The notes under the pieces are model-generated. The model saw only the letters and a list, made by a program, of their open reading frames with translations, had not been told where the DNA came from and ran no database searches. From positions 12,584,801-12,648,800 of the forward strand of contig JARWKL010000015.1 of NCBI GenBank assembly GCA_029961685.1: 64,000 bases of DNA, read 5' to 3'. The position numbers and the translations under genes were made by a program. Source of the DNA: Aristolochia californica. Its lineage: Eukaryota > Streptophyta > Magnoliopsida > Piperales > Aristolochiaceae. The number at the start of each line of letters is the position of its first letter. Position 1 is the stretch's first letter. Positions 25,235-38,184 of this stretch are shown here, one piece after another.

Positions 25235-26480
25235 AGTTTGGATCTGAAAAAAAAAAATTGAAATGCACAAATGCTGAGAGAGATAATACCGAAAATTATC
25301 TGTGATTTTTAAGGTAGGCAAAAAGTGGGTTGTTTCGCCCCGGTAAATATCCAACCACTTGGGAATTGTACTTTTTCTACTCCCCCCTAATTTTTGGATC
25401 TGAAGGCCACTTGCATCCTCAACAAGCTTGTTGCATGCATATCCACCACACTTAAAACATGTGAGGATCAGTTAGAGGTCCCTTTCCTATAAAATTCCAC
25501 CAAGCTATTATTAGGGGTTGTACTAGTGGAATTTCCCAAACATGGATTTTGGAGCTCATTTTTAGTGCGTGAAATAATTTTCTTTTTATTATTATAGTTT
25601 TCAAATTTTTTTGCACACATGAACTCTATAATTTTCATTTTGTTGTGATCTTATATCTTTTTTGTTTACGAGGAAAAATGGGAGAGTGAAAACTCAAGTT
25701 TGGATCTGAAAAAAAAAATTTGAAATGCACAAATGCTGAGAGAGATAATTCCGAAAAGTATCTGTGATTTTTAAGTATAGGCAAAAAGTGGGTTGCTTGG
25801 TCCCGGTAAATATCCAACCACTTGAGAATTGTATTTTTTCTACTCCCCCCTAATTTTTGGATCTGAAGGCCACTTGCATCCTCAATATGCTTGTGGCATG
25901 CATATCCACCACACTTAAAACATGTGAGGATCAGTTAGAGGTCCCTTTCCTATAAAATTCCACCAAGCTATTATTAGGGGGTTGTACTAGTGGAATTTCC
26001 GAAACATGGATTTTGGAGCTCATTTTTAGTGCGTGAAATAATTTTCTATTTATTATTATAGTTTTCAAATTTTTTTGCACCCAAGAACTCTAAAATTTTC
26101 ATTTTGTTCCGATCTTATTTCTTTTTTGTTTACGAGGAAAAATGGGAGAGTGAAAACTCAAGTTTGGATCTGAAAAAAAAAAAATTTGAAATGCACAAAT
26201 GCTAAGGGAGATAATTCCGAAAAGTATCTGTGATTTTTAAGGATAAGCAAAAAGTGGGTTGTTTGGCCCTGGTAAATATCCAACCACTTGAGAATTGTAC
26301 TCTTTCTACTCCCCCCTAATTTTTGGATCTGAAGACCACTTGCATCCTCAGCATGCTTGTGGCATGCATATCCACCACACTTAAAACATGTGAGGATCAG
26401 TTAGAGGTCCCTTTCTTATCAAATTCCACCAAGCTATTATTAGGGGGTTGTACTAGTGGAATTTCCCAAACAAGGATTTT
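25235..26480 (+). repeat. Segmental repeat c, copy 2 (2.7 monomers)
   Basis: This is the partner of 21,981-23,226. The left boundary lies just after 'aacactagtttgg' (copy 1 has 'aacccaagtttgg') and the right boundary at 'gattttgaagctc' versus 'gattttgaatctc'. Both ends fall at homologous monomer positions, so the insertion did not disturb the register. Confidence 0.9.
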
Positions 26481-26639
26481 GAAGCTCATTTTTAGTGCGT
26501 GAAATAATTTTCTATTTATTATTATAGTTTTCAAATTTTTTTCCACGCTTGAAATCTAAAATTTTCATTTTGTTGCGATCTTATTTCTCTTTTGTTTAGG
26601 AGGAAAAATGGGAGAGTGAAAACTCAAGTTTGGATCTGA

Positions 26640-27400
26640 AAAAAAAAAAATTTGAAGTGCACAAATGCTAAGAGAGATAATTCCGAAAAGTATCTATGAT
26701 TTTTAAGGATAGGCAAAAAGTGGGTTGTTAGGCCCTGGTAAATATCCAACCACTTGAGAATTGTATTTTTTCTACTCCCCCCTAATTTTATGATCTTAAG
26801 GCCACTTGCATCCTCAACATGCTTGTGGCGTGCATATCCACCACACTTAAAACATGTGAGGATCAGTTAGAGGTCCCTTTCCTATAAAATTCCACCAAGC
26901 TATTATTAGGGGGTTGTACTAGTGGAATTTCCCAAACATGGATTTTGGAGCTCATTTTTAGTGCGTGAAATAATTTTCTATTTATTATTATAGTTTTCAA
27001 ATTTTTTTAAACATATGAACTCTAAAATTTTCATTTTGTTGTGATCTTATATCTTTTTTGTTCACGAGGAAAAATGGGAGAGTGAAAACTCAAGTTTGGA
27101 TCTGAAAAAAAAAAAATTTGAAGTGCACAAATGCTGAGAGAGATAATTCCGAAAAGTATCTGTGATTTTTAAGGATAGGCAAAAAGTGGGTTGTTTGGCC
27201 CTGGCAAACACTTGAGAATTGTACTTTTTCTACTCCCCCCCAATTTTTGGATCTCAAGGCCAGTTGCATCCTCAACATGCTTGTGGCATGCATAGCCACC
27301 ACACTTAAAACATGTGAGGATCAGTTAGAGGTTCCTTTCCTATAAAATTCCACCAAGCTATTATTAGGGGGTTGTACTAGTGGAATTTCCCAAACATGGA
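26640..27400 (+). repeat. Segmental repeat e, copy 1 (F-G monomer pair)
   Basis: Pairs with 34,545-35,305 at an offset of 7,904 bp (17 monomers). It carries the F-type markers 'tttgaagtgcac', 'tatctatgatt', 'gttaggccc', 'tttatgatcttaag' and 'gtggcgtgc'. The G-type markers follow: 'tttaaacatatg', the 8-bp deletion 'ccctggcaaacacttg' and 'gcatagccacc'. The same F-G succession recurs at 46.0-46.9 kb and 59.5-60.4 kb. Confidence 0.85.
27203..27210 (+). other. 8-bp deletion marking G-type monomers
   Basis: 'ccctggcaaacacttgag' lacks 8 bp relative to the usual 'ccctggtaaatatccaacc' plus 'acttgag'. The same deletion is at about 35,107, 46,738 and 60,232. A shared indel is a strong sign that these four monomers descend from one copy. 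Confidence 0.88.
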
Positions 27401-27954
27401 TTTTAGAGTTCAATTTTAGTGCGTGAAATAATTTTCTATTTATTATAATAGTTTTAAAATTTTTTTGCATACATGAACTCTAAAATTTCATTTTGTTGCG
27501 ATCTTATATCTTTTTTGTTTACGAGGAAAAATGGGAGAGTGAAAACTCAAGTTTGGATCTGAAAAAAATAAATTTGAAATGCACAAATGCTTAGAGAAAT
27601 AATTCCGAAAAGTATCTGTGATTTTTAAGGATAGGCAAAAAGTGGGTTGTTTGGCCCTAGTAAATATCCAACCACTTGAGAATTGTACTTTTTCTACTTC
27701 CCCCTAATTTTTGGATCTGAAGGCCACTCGCATCCTCAACATACTTGTGGCATGCATATCCACCACACTTAAAACATGTGAGGATCAGTTAGAGCTGCCT
27801 TTCCTATAAAATTCCACCAAGCTATTATTAGGGGGTTGTACTAGTGGAATTTCCCAAACATGGATTTTGGAGCTCATTTTTAGTGCGTGAAATAATTTTC
27901 TATTTATTATTATAGTTTTCAAATTTTTTTGCACACATGAACTCTAAAATTTTC

Positions 27955-28740
27955 ATTTTGTTGTGATCTTAAATCTTTTTTGTTTACGAGGAAAAATGGG
28001 AGAGTGAAAACTCAAGTTTGATCTGAAAAAAAAAAAAAATTTGAAATGCACAAATGCTGAGAGAGATAATTCCGAAAAGTATTTGTGATTTTTAAGGATA
28101 AGCAAAAAGTGGGTTGTTTAGCCGTGGTAAATATCCAACCACTTGAGAATTGTACTTTTTCTACTCCCCCCTAATTTTTGGATCTGAAGGCCACTTGCAT
28201 CCTCAACATGCTTGTGGCATGCATATCCACCACACTTAAAACATGTGAGGATCAGTTAGAGGTCCCTTTCCTGTAAAATTCCACCAAGCTATTATTAGGG
28301 GGTTGTACTAGTGGAATTTCCCAAACATGGATTTTGGAGCTCATTTTTAGTGCGTGAAATAATTTTCTATTTATTATTATAGTTTTCAATTTTTTTTGCA
28401 CACATGAACTCTAAAATTTTCATTTTGTTGCGATCTTATATCTCTTTTGTTTAGGAGGAAAAATGGGAGAGTGAAAACTCAAGTTTGGATATGAAAAAAA
28501 GAAAAATTTGAAATGCACAAATGCCGAGAGAGATAATTCCGAAAAATATCTGTGATTTTAAAGGATAGGCAAAAAGTGGGTTGTTTGGCCCTGGTAAATA
28601 TCCAACCACTAGAGAATTGTACTTTTTCTACTCCCCCCCTAAGTTTTGGATCTGAAGGCCACTTGCATCCTCAACATGCTTGTGGCATGCATATCCACCA
28701 CACTTAAAACATGTGAGGATCAGTTAGAGGTCCCTTTCCT
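27955..28740 (+). repeat. Segmental repeat h, copy 1 (K-P monomer pair)
   Basis: Pairs with 38,185-38,970 at an offset of 10,230 bp (22 monomers), and through the 13.5-kb repeat with about 51,679-52,464. The K-type markers are 'ttgtgatctt', 'gtttgatctg' with a long A tract, 'tatttgtg', 'ataagc' and 'ttcctgtaaaa'. The P-type markers are 'caattttttttgc', 'tgtttaggagg', 'gatatgaaaaaaagaaaaa', 'aatgccgag', 'actagagaattg' and 'cccccccctaagttttgg' with seven C. Confidence 0.85.
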
Positions 28741-30264
28741 ATAAAATTCCACCAAGCTATTATTAGCGGGTTGTACTAGTGGAATTTCCCAAACATGGAT
28801 TTTGGAGCTCATTTTTAGTGCGTGAAATAATTTTCTATTTATGATTATAGTTTTCAAATTTTTTTGCACACATGAACTCTAAAATTTTCATTTTGCTGCG
28901 TTCTTATATCTTTTTTGTTTACGAGGAAAAATGGGAGAGTGAAAACTCAAGTTTGGATCTGAAAAAAAAAAAATTGAAATGCACAAATGCTGAGAGAGAT
29001 AATTCAGAACAGTATCTGTGATTTTTAAGGATAGGCAAAAAGTGGGTTGTTTGGCCCTGGTAAATATCCAACCACTTGAGTATTGTACTTTTTCTACTCC
29101 CCCCTAATTTTTGGATCTGAAGGCCACTTGCATCCTCAACATGCTTGTGGCATACATATCCACCACACTTAAAACATGTGAGGATCAGTTAGAGGTCCCT
29201 TTCCTATAATATTCCACCAAGCTATTATTAGGGGGTTGTACTAGTGGAATTTCCCAAACATGGATTTTGGAGCTCATTTTTAGTGCGTGAAATAATTTTC
29301 TATTTATTATTATAGTTTTCAATTTTTTTTGCACACATGAACTCTAAAATTTTCATTTTGTTGCGATCTTATATCTCTTTTGTTTAGGAGGAAAAATGGG
29401 AGAGTGAAAACTCAAGGCTGGATTTGAAAAAAAAAAAATTTGATATGCACAAATGCTGAGAGAGATAATTCCGAAAAGTATCTGTGATTTTTAATGATAG
29501 GCAAAAAGTGGGTTATTTTGCCCTGGTAAATATCCAACCACTTGAGAATTGTACATTTTCTACTCCCCCCTAATTTTTGGATCTGAAGGCCACTTGCATC
29601 CTCAACATGCTTGTGGCATGCATATCCACCACACTTAAAACATGTGAGGATCAGTTAGAGGTCCCTTTCCAATAAAATTCCACCAAGCTATTATTAGGGG
29701 GTTGTATTAGTGGAATTTCCCAAACATGGATTTTGGAGCTCATTTTTAGTGCGTGAAATAATTTTCTATTTATTATTATAGTTTTCAAATTTTTTTGCAC
29801 ACATGAACTCTAAAATTTTCATTTTGTAGTGATCTTATATCTTTTTTGTTTACGAGGAAAAATGGGAGAGAGAAAACTCAAGTTTGGATCTGAAAAAAAA
29901 AAAATTTGAAATGCACAAATGCTGAGAGAGATAATTCTGAAAGGTATCTGTGATTTTTAAGGATAGGCAAAAAGTGGGTTGTTTGGCCCTGGTAAATATC
30001 CAACCACATGAGAATTGTACTTTTTCTACTCCCCCCTAATTTTTGGATCTGAAGAGCACTTGCATCCTCAACATTATTGTGGCATGCATATCCACTACAC
30101 TTAAAACATGTTAGGATCAGTTAGAGGTCCCTTTCCTATAAAATTCCACCAAGCTATTATTAGGGGGTTGTACTAGTGGAATTTCCCAAACATGGATTTT
30201 GGAGCTCATTTTTAGTGCGTGAAATAATTTTCTATTTATTATTATAGTTTTCAAATTTTTTTGC
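28741..30264 (+). repeat. Block II monomers between repeats h and d
   Basis: About three monomers. The one starting at 28,819 has 'tgctgcgttcttat', a C-type marker, but otherwise common bases. The next (29.28 kb) has 'tgtttaggagg' like type P but 'caaggctggatttg'. The third (29.75 kb) has 'ttgtagtgatc' and 'gaagagcac'. No foreign sequence. Confidence 0.65.
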
Positions 30265-31590
30265 ACACATGAACTCTAAAATTTTCATTTTGTTGCGATC
30301 TTATATCTTTTTTGTTTACGAGGAAAAATGGGAGAGTGAAAACTCAAGTTTGGATCTGAAAAAAAAAAAACTTGAAATGCACAATTGCTGAGAGAGATAA
30401 TTCCGAAAAGTATCTGTGATTTTTAAGGATAGGGTAAAAGTGGGTTGTTTGGCCCTGGTAAATATCCAACCGCTTGAGAATTATACTTTTTCTACTCCCC
30501 CCTATTTTTTCGATCTGAAGGCCACTTGCATCCTCAACATGCTTCTGGTATGCATATCCACCACACTTAAAACATGTGAGGATCAGTTAGAGCTCCCTTT
30601 CCTATATAATTCCACCTAGCTATTATTAGGGAGTTGTACTAGTGGAATTTCCCAAACATGTATTTTGGAGCTCATTTTTAGTGCGTGAAATAATTTTCTC
30701 TTTATTATTATAGTTTTCAAATTTTTTTGCACACATGAACTCTAAAATTTTCATTTTGTTGCGATCTTATATCTTTTTTGTTTACGAGGAAAAATGGGAG
30801 AGAGAAAACTCAAGTTTGCATCTGAAAAAAAAAAAAATTTGTCATGGACAAATGCTGAGAGAGATAATTCCGAAAAGTATCTGTGATTTTAAAGGATAGG
30901 CAAAAAGTGGGTTGTTTGGCCCTGGTAAATATCCAACCATTTGAGAATTGTACTTTTTCTACTCCCCCCTAATTTTTGGATCTGAAGGCCACTTGCATCC
31001 TCAACATGCTTGTGGCATGCATATCCACCACACTTAAAACATGTGAGGATCAGTTAGAGGTTCCTTTCCTATAAAATTCCACCAGGCTATTATTAGGGGG
31101 TTGTACTAGTGGAATTTCCCAAACATGGATTTTAGAGTTCAATTTTAGTGCGTGAAATAATTTTCTATTTATTATAATAGTTTTAATATTTTTTTGCATA
31201 CATGAACTCTAAAATTTCATTTTGTTGCGATCTTATATCTTTTTTGTTTACGAGGAAAAATGGGAGAGTGAAAACTCAAGTTTGGATCTGAAAAAAATAA
31301 ATTTGAAATGCACAAATGCTTAGAGAAATAATTCCGAAAAGTATCTGTGATTTTTAAGGATAGGCAAAAAGTGGGTTGTTTGGCCCTGGTAAATATCCAA
31401 CCACTTGAGAATTGTACTTTTTCTACTTCCCCCTAATTTTTGGATCTGAAGGCCACTCGCATCCTCAACATACTTGTGGCATGCTTATCCACCACACTTA
31501 AAACATGTGAGGATCAGTTAGAGCTGCCTTTCCTATAAAATTCCACCAAGCTATTATTAGGGGGTTGTACTAGTGGAATTCCCCAAACAT
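30265..31590 (+). repeat. Segmental repeat d, copy 2
   Basis: This is the partner of 23,755-25,080. The dimer made of the 'tttgtcatggac' monomer and the 'aaaaataaatttg' monomer is repeated immediately downstream, at 31.68-32.54 kb (offset 930 bp). A local dimer duplication therefore followed the longer exchange. Confidence 0.82.
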
Positions 31591-32078
31591 GGATTTTGGA
31601 GCTCATTTTTAGTGCGTGAAATAATTTTCTATTTATTATTATAGTTTTCAAATTTTTTTGCACACATGAACTCTAAAATTTTCATTTTGTTGCGATCTTA
31701 TATCTTTTTTGTTTACAAGGAAAAATGGGAGAGAGAAAACTCAAGTTTGCATCTGAAAAAAAAAAAAATTTGTCATGGACAAATGCTGAGAGAGATAATT
31801 CCGAAAAGTATCTGTGATTTTTAAGGATAGGCAAAAAGTGGGTTGTTTGGCCCTGGTAAATATCCAACCATTTGAGAATTGTACTTTTTCTACTCCCCCC
31901 TAATTTTTGGATCTGAAGGCCACTTGCATCCTCAACATGCTTGTGGCATGCATATCCACCACACTTAAAACATGTGAGGATCAGTTAGAGGTCCCTTTCC
32001 TATAAAATTCCTCCAATCTATTATTAGGGGGTGTACTAGTGGAATTTCCCAAACATGGATTTTGGAGTTCAATTTTAC

Positions 32079-35000
32079 TGCGTGAAATAATTTTCTATTT
32101 ATTATAATAGTTTTCAAATTTTTTTGCATACATGAAGTCTAAAATTTCATTTTGTTGCGATCTTATATCTTTTTTGTTTACGAGGAAAAATGGGAGAGTG
32201 AAAACTCAAGTTTGGATCTGAAAAAAATAAATTTGAAATGCACAAATGCTTAGAGAGATAATTCCGAAAAGTATCTGTGATTTTTAAGGATAGGCAAAAA
32301 GTGGGTTGTTTGGCCCTGGTAAATATCCAACCACTTGAGAATTGTACTTTTTCTACTTCCCCCTAATTTTTGGATCTGAAGGCCACTTGCATCCTCAACA
32401 TACTTGTGGCATGCATATCCACCACACTTAAAACATGTGAGGATCAGTTAGAGCTGCCTTTCCTATAAAATTCCACCAAGCTATTATTATGGGATTGTAC
32501 TAGTGGAATTTCCCAAACATGGATTTTGGAGCTCATTTTTAGTGAGTGAAATAATTTTCTATTTATTATTATAGTTTTCAAATTTTTTTGCACACTGAAC
32601 TCTAAAATTTTCATTTTGTTGCGATCTTATATCTTTTTTGTTCACGAGGAAAAATGGGAGAGTGAAAACTCGGGTTTGGATCTGAAAAAAAAAATTTGAA
32701 ATGCACAAATACTGAGAGAGATAATTCCGAAAAGTATCTGTGATTTTTAAGGATAGGCAAAAAGTGGGTTGTTTTGCCCTGGTAAATATCCAACCACTTG
32801 AGAATTGTACTTTTTCTACTCCCCCCTAATTCTATGATCTGAAGGCCACTTGCATCCTCAACATGCTTGTGGCATGCATATCCACCACACTTAAAACATG
32901 TGAGGATCAGTTAGAGGTACCTTTCCTACAAAATTCCACCAAGCTATTATTAGGGGGTTGTACTAGTGGAATTTCCCAAACATGGATTTTGGAGTTCATT
33001 TTTAGTGCGTGATATCATTTTCTATTTATTATTATAGTTTTCTAATTTTTTTGCACACATGAACTCTAAAATTTTCATTTTGCTGCGTTCTTATATCTCT
33101 TTTGTTTACGAGGAAAATTGGGAGAGTGAAAACACTAGTTTGGATCTGAAAAAAAAAATTTGAAATGCACAAATGCTGAGAAAGATAATTCCGAAAAGTA
33201 TCTGTGATTTTGAAGGATAGGCAAAAAGTGGGTTGTTTGGCCCTGGTAAATATCCAACCACTTGAGAATTGCACTTTTTCTACCCCCGCTAATTTTTGGA
33301 TCTGAAGGCCACTTGCATCCTCAACATGCTTGTGGCATGCATATCCACCACACTTAAAACATGTGAGGATCAGTTAGAGGTCCCTTTCCTATAAAATTCC
33401 ACCAAGCTATTATTAGGGGGTTGTACTAGTGGAATTTCCCAAACATGGATTTTGGAGCTCATTTTTAGTGCGTGAAATAATTTTCTATATATTATTATAG
33501 TTTTCAAATTTTATTGTACACATGAACTCTAAAATTTTCATTTTGTTGCGATCTTATATCTTTTTTGTTTACGAGGAAAAATGGGAGAGTGAAAACTCAA
33601 GTTTGAAAACTATAAAAAAAAAAATTTGAAATGCACAAATGCTGAGAGAGATAATTCCGAAAAGTATCTGTGATTTTTAAGGATAGGCAAAAAGGGGGTT
33701 GTTTGGCCCTGGTAAATATCCAACCACTTGAGAATTGTACTTTTTCTACTCCCCCCTAATTTTTGGATCTGAAGGCCACTTGCATCCTCAACATGCTTGT
33801 GACATGCATATCCACCACACTTAAAACATGTGAGGATCAGTTAGAGGTCCCTTTCCAACAAAATTCCACCAAGCTATTATTAGGGGGTTGTACTAGTGGA
33901 ATTTCCCAAACATGGATTTTGGAGCTCATTTTTAGTGCGTGAAATAATTTTCTCTTTATTATTATTGTTTTCAAATTTTTTTGCACCCATGAACTCTAAA
34001 ATTTTCATTTTGTTGCGATCTTATTTCTTTTTTGTTTACGAGGAAAAATGGGAGAGTGAAAACTCAAGTTTGGATCTGAAAAAAAAAAATTTGAAATGCA
34101 CAAATGCTGAGAGAGATCATTCCGAAAAGTATTTGTGATTTTTATGGATAGGAAAAAAGTGGGTTGTTTGGCCCTGGTAAATATCCAACCACTTGAGAAT
34201 TGTACTTTTTCTACTCCCCCCTAATTTTTGGATCTGAAGGCCACTTGCATCCTCAACATGCTTGTGGCGTGCATATCCACCACACTTAAAACATGGGAGG
34301 ATCAGTTAGAGGTCCCTTTCCTATAAAATTCCACCAAGCTATAATTAGGGGTTGTACTAGTGAAATTTCCCAAACATGGATTTTGGAGCTCATTTTTAGC
34401 GCGTGAAATAATTTTCTATTTATTATTATAGTTTTCTAATTTTTTTGCACACATGAACTCTAAAATTTTCATTTTGTTGCGATCTTATATCTTTTTTGTT
34501 CACGAGGAAAAGTGGGAGAGTGTAAACTCAAGTTTGGATCTGAAAATAAAAAAATTTGAAGTGCACAAATGCTAAGAGAGATAATTCCGAAAAGTATCTA
34601 TGATTTTTAAGGATAGGCAAAAAGTGGGTTGTTAGGCCCTGGTAAATATCCAACCACTTGAGAATTGTATTTTTTCTACTCCCCCCTAATTTTATGATCA
34701 TAAGACCACTTGCATCCTCAACATGCTTGTGGCGTGCATATCCACCACACTTAAAACATGTGAGGATCAGTTAGAGGTCCCTTTCCTATAAAATTCCACC
34801 AAGCTATTATTAGGGGGTTGTACTAGTGGAATTTCCCAAACATGGATTTTGGAGCTCATTTTTAGTGCGTGAAATAATTTTCTATTTATTATTATAGTTT
34901 TCAAATTTTTTTAAACATATGAACTCTAAAATTTTCATTTTGTTGCGGTCTTATATCTTTTTTGTTCACGAGGAAAAATGGGAGAGTGAAAACTCAAGTT

Positions 35001-35323
35001 TGGATCTGAAAAAAAAAAAATTTGAAGTGCACAAATGCTGAGAGAGATAATTCCGAAAAGTATCTGTGATTTTTAAGGATAGGCAAAAAGTGGGTTGTTT
35101 GGCCCTGGCAAACACTTGAGAATTGTACTTTTTCTACTCCCCCCCAATTTTTGGATCTCAAGGCCACTTGCATCCTCAACATGCTTGTGGCATGCATAGC
35201 CACCACACTTAAAACATGTGAGGATCAGTTAGAGGTCCCTTTCCTATAAAATTCCACCAAGCTATTATTAGGGGGTTGTACTAGTGGAATTTCCCAAACA
35301 TGGATTTTGGAGCTCATTTTTAG
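32079..35323 (+). repeat. Heptamer higher-order repeat, instance 1 (I-J-C-D-E-F-G)
   Basis: Seven successive monomers start at 32,079, 32,543, 33,006, 33,469, 33,936, 34,400 and 34,866. Type markers: I 'aaaaataaatttg', 'acttccccc', 'gagctgcc'. J 'ttcacgagg', 'taattctatgatc', 'gaggtacc'. C 'ctgcgttc', 'aaaattggg', 'aacactag', 'gagaaagat'. D 'tctatatatt', 'ttattgtacac', 'gtttgaaaactata', 'aaagggggttg'. E 'agatcattcc', 'tatttgtg', 'tttatgg'. F 'agtgtaaactc', 'aaaataaaaaaattt', 'tatctatga', 'gttaggccc'. G 'tttaaacatatg' and the 8-bp deletion. The same order recurs from 44,631. Confidence 0.8.
34545..35305 (+). repeat. Segmental repeat e, copy 2 (F-G monomer pair)
   Basis: This is the partner of 26,640-27,400, sitting as the last two monomers of the heptamer at 32,079. 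Differences from copy 1 include 'gatcataagacc' for 'gatcttaaggcc' and 'gttgcggtc' for 'gttgtgatc'. Confidence 0.82.
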
Positions 35324-37511
35324 TGCGTGAAATAATTTTATATTTATTATTATAGTTTTCAAATTTTTTTGCACACATGAACTCTAAAATTTTCATTTTG
35401 TTGCGATCTTATATCTCTTTTGTTTACGAGGAAAAATGGGAGAGTGAAAACTCAAGTTAGGATCTGAAAAAAAAAAAAATGAAATGCACAAATGCTGAGT
35501 GAGGTAATTCCGAAAAGTATTTGTGATTTTTAAGGATAGGCAAAAAGTGGGTTGTTTGGCCCTAGTAAATATCAGACCACTTGAGAATTGTACTTTTTCT
35601 ACTCCCCCCTAATTTTTGAATCTGAAGGGCACTTGCATCCTCAACATGGTTGTGGCATGCATATCCACTACACTTAAAACATGTGAGGATCAGTTAGAGG
35701 TCCCTTTCATATAAAATTCCACCAAGCTATTATTAGGGGGTTGTACTAGTGGAATTTCCCAAACATGGATTTTGGAGCTCATTTTTAGTGCGTGAAATAA
35801 TTTTCCATTTATTATTATAGTTTTCAAAATTTTTTGCACACATGAACTCTAAAATTTTCATTTTGTTGCGATCTTATATCTTTTTTGTTTACGATGAAAA
35901 ATGGGAGAGTGAAAATTCAAGTTTGGATCTGAAAAAAAAAAAACTTGAAATGCACAATTGCTGAGAGAGATAATTCCGAAAAGTATCTGTGATTTTTAAA
36001 GAGAGGCAAAAAGTGGGTTGTTTGGCCCTGGTAAATATCCAACCACTTGAGAATTATACTTTTTCTACTCCCCCCTAATTTTTGGATCTGAAGGCCACTT
36101 GCATCCTCAACATGCTTCTGGTATGCATATCCACCACACTTAAAACATGTGAGGATCAGTTAGACCTGCCTTTCCTATAAAATTCCACCAAGCTATTATT
36201 AGGGGGTTGTACTAGTGGAATTTCCCAAACATGGATTTTTGAGCTCATTTTTAGTGCGTGAAATAATTTTCTGTTTATTATAATAGTTTTCAAATTTTTT
36301 TGCTCACATGAACTCTAAAATTTTCATTTTGTTGCGATCTTATATCTTTTTTGTTCACGAGGAAAAATGGGAGAGAGAAAACTCAAGTTAGCATCTGAAA
36401 AAAAAAAAATTAGAAATGCACAAATGCTGAGAGAGATAATTCCGAAAAGTATCTGTGATTTTTGAGGATAGGCAAAAAGTGAGTTGTTTGGCCCTGGTAA
36501 ATATCCAACCACTTGAGAATTGTACTTTTTCTACTCCCCCCTAATTTTATGATCTGAAGGCCACTTGCATCCTCAACATGCTTGTGGCATGCATATCCAC
36601 CACACTTAAAACATGTGAGGATCAGTTAGAGGTCCCTTTCCTACATAATTCCACCAAGCTATTATGAGGGGTTTGTACTAGTGGAATTTCCCAAACATGG
36701 ATTTTGGAGCTCATTTTTAGTTCGTCAAATAATTTTCTCTTTATTATTATAGTTTTCAAATTTTTTTGCACACATGAACTCTAAAATTTTCATTTTGTTG
36801 CGATCTTATATCTTTTTTGTTTACGTGGAAAAATGGGTGAGTGAAAACTCAAGTTTGGATCTGAAAAAAAAAATTTGAAATGCACAAATGCTGAGAGAGA
36901 TAATTCCGAAAAGTATCTGTGATTTTTATGGATAGGCAAAAAGTGGGTTGTTTGGCCCTGGTAAATATCCAACCACTTGAGAATTGTACTTTTTCTACTC
37001 CCCCCTAATTTTTGGATCTGAAGGCAACTTGCATATTCAACATGCTTGTGGCATGCATATCCACCACACTTAAAACATGTGAGCATCAGTTAGAGGTCGC
37101 TTTCATATAAAATTCCACCAAGCTATTATTAGGGGGTTGTACTAGTGGAATTTCCCAAACAAGGATTTTGGAGCTCATTTTTAGAGCGTGAAATAATTTT
37201 CTATTTATTATTATAGTTTGCAAATTTTTTTGTACACATGAACTCTGAAATTTTCATTTTGTTGCGATCCTATATCTTTTTTGTTCACGAGGAAAAATGG
37301 GAGAGAGAAAACTCAAGTTTGGATCTGAAAAAAAAAAATTTGAAATGCACAAATGCTGAGAGAGATAATTCCGAAAAGTATCTGTGATTTTTAAGGATAG
37401 GCAAAAAGTGGTTGTTTGGCCCTGGTAAATATCCAACCACTTGAGAATTGTAATTTTTCTACTCCCCCCTTTTTTTTGTATCTGAAGGCCACTTGCATCC
37501 TCAACATGCTT
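35324..37511 (+). repeat. Mixed monomers left of the 13.5-kb unit
   Basis: About 4.7 monomers starting at 35,324 (type H: 'gttaggatctg', 'gtgaggtaattcc', 'agggcac', 'acatggttg'), 35,789 (related to 23.8 and 30.3 kb: 'cttgaaatgcacaattg', 'ctggtatgc'), 36,255 (J-like, 'ttttatgatctg'), 36,721 (L-like, 'tttttatgg', with 'ttcgtcaaat') and 37,185 ('ttagagcgtg', 'ccccccttttttttg'). The longest open frame of the window, 98 codons on the minus strand at 36,790-37,086, lies here. It is an ordinary monomer read-through, not a gene. Confidence 0.7.
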
Positions 37512-38184
37512 GTGGCATGCATATCCACCACACTTAAAACATGTGAGGATCAGTTAGAGGTCCCTTTCCTATAAAATTCCACCAAGCTATTATTAGGGGG
37601 TTGTACTAGTGGAATTTCCCAAACATGGATTTGGGAGCTCATTTTTAGTGCGTGAAATAATTTTCTCTTTATTATTATAGTTTTCAAATTTTTTTGCACA
37701 CATGAACTCTAAAATTTTCATTTTGTTGCGATCTTATATCTCTTTTGTTTACGAGGAAAAATGGGAGAGTGAAAACTCAAGTTAGGATCTGAAAAAAAAA
37801 ATTTTGAAATGCACAAATGCTGAGTGAGGTAATTCCGAAAAGTATTTGTGATTTTTAAGGATAGGCAAAAAGTGGGTTGTTTGGCCCTGGTAAATATCCA
37901 ACCACTTGAGAATTGTACTTTTTCTACTCCCCCCTAATTTTTGGATCTGAAGGGCACTTGCATCCTCAACATGGTTGTGGCATGCATATCCACTACACTT
38001 AAAACATGTGAGGATCAGTAAGAGGTCCCTTTCCTATAAAATTCCACCTAGCTATTATTAGGGGGTTGTACTAGTGGAATTTCCCAAACATTGATTTTGG
38101 AGCTCATTTTTAGTGCGTGAAATAATTTTCTCTTTATTATTATAGTTTTCAAATTTTTTTGCACACATGAACTCTAAAATTTTC

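Noticed and set aside
25064..25261. Plus-strand frames beginning at 'gtggaatttccc' or 'gtgatttttaag'
   Set aside because: These are also monomer read-through with GTG starts, overlapping the minus-strand frames. Variation between monomers does not favour synonymous changes by eye.
36790..37086. Minus-strand open frames of 60-98 codons recurring in many monomers, for example 36,790-37,086
   Set aside because: They recur because the monomer recurs. Many begin at TTG or GTG rather than ATG (the common one starts at the complement of 'atccaa'). They use low-complexity Phe/Lys-rich stretches from T and A tracts, and neighbouring monomers break them by frameshifts in those tracts. No domain or codon constraint is visible.
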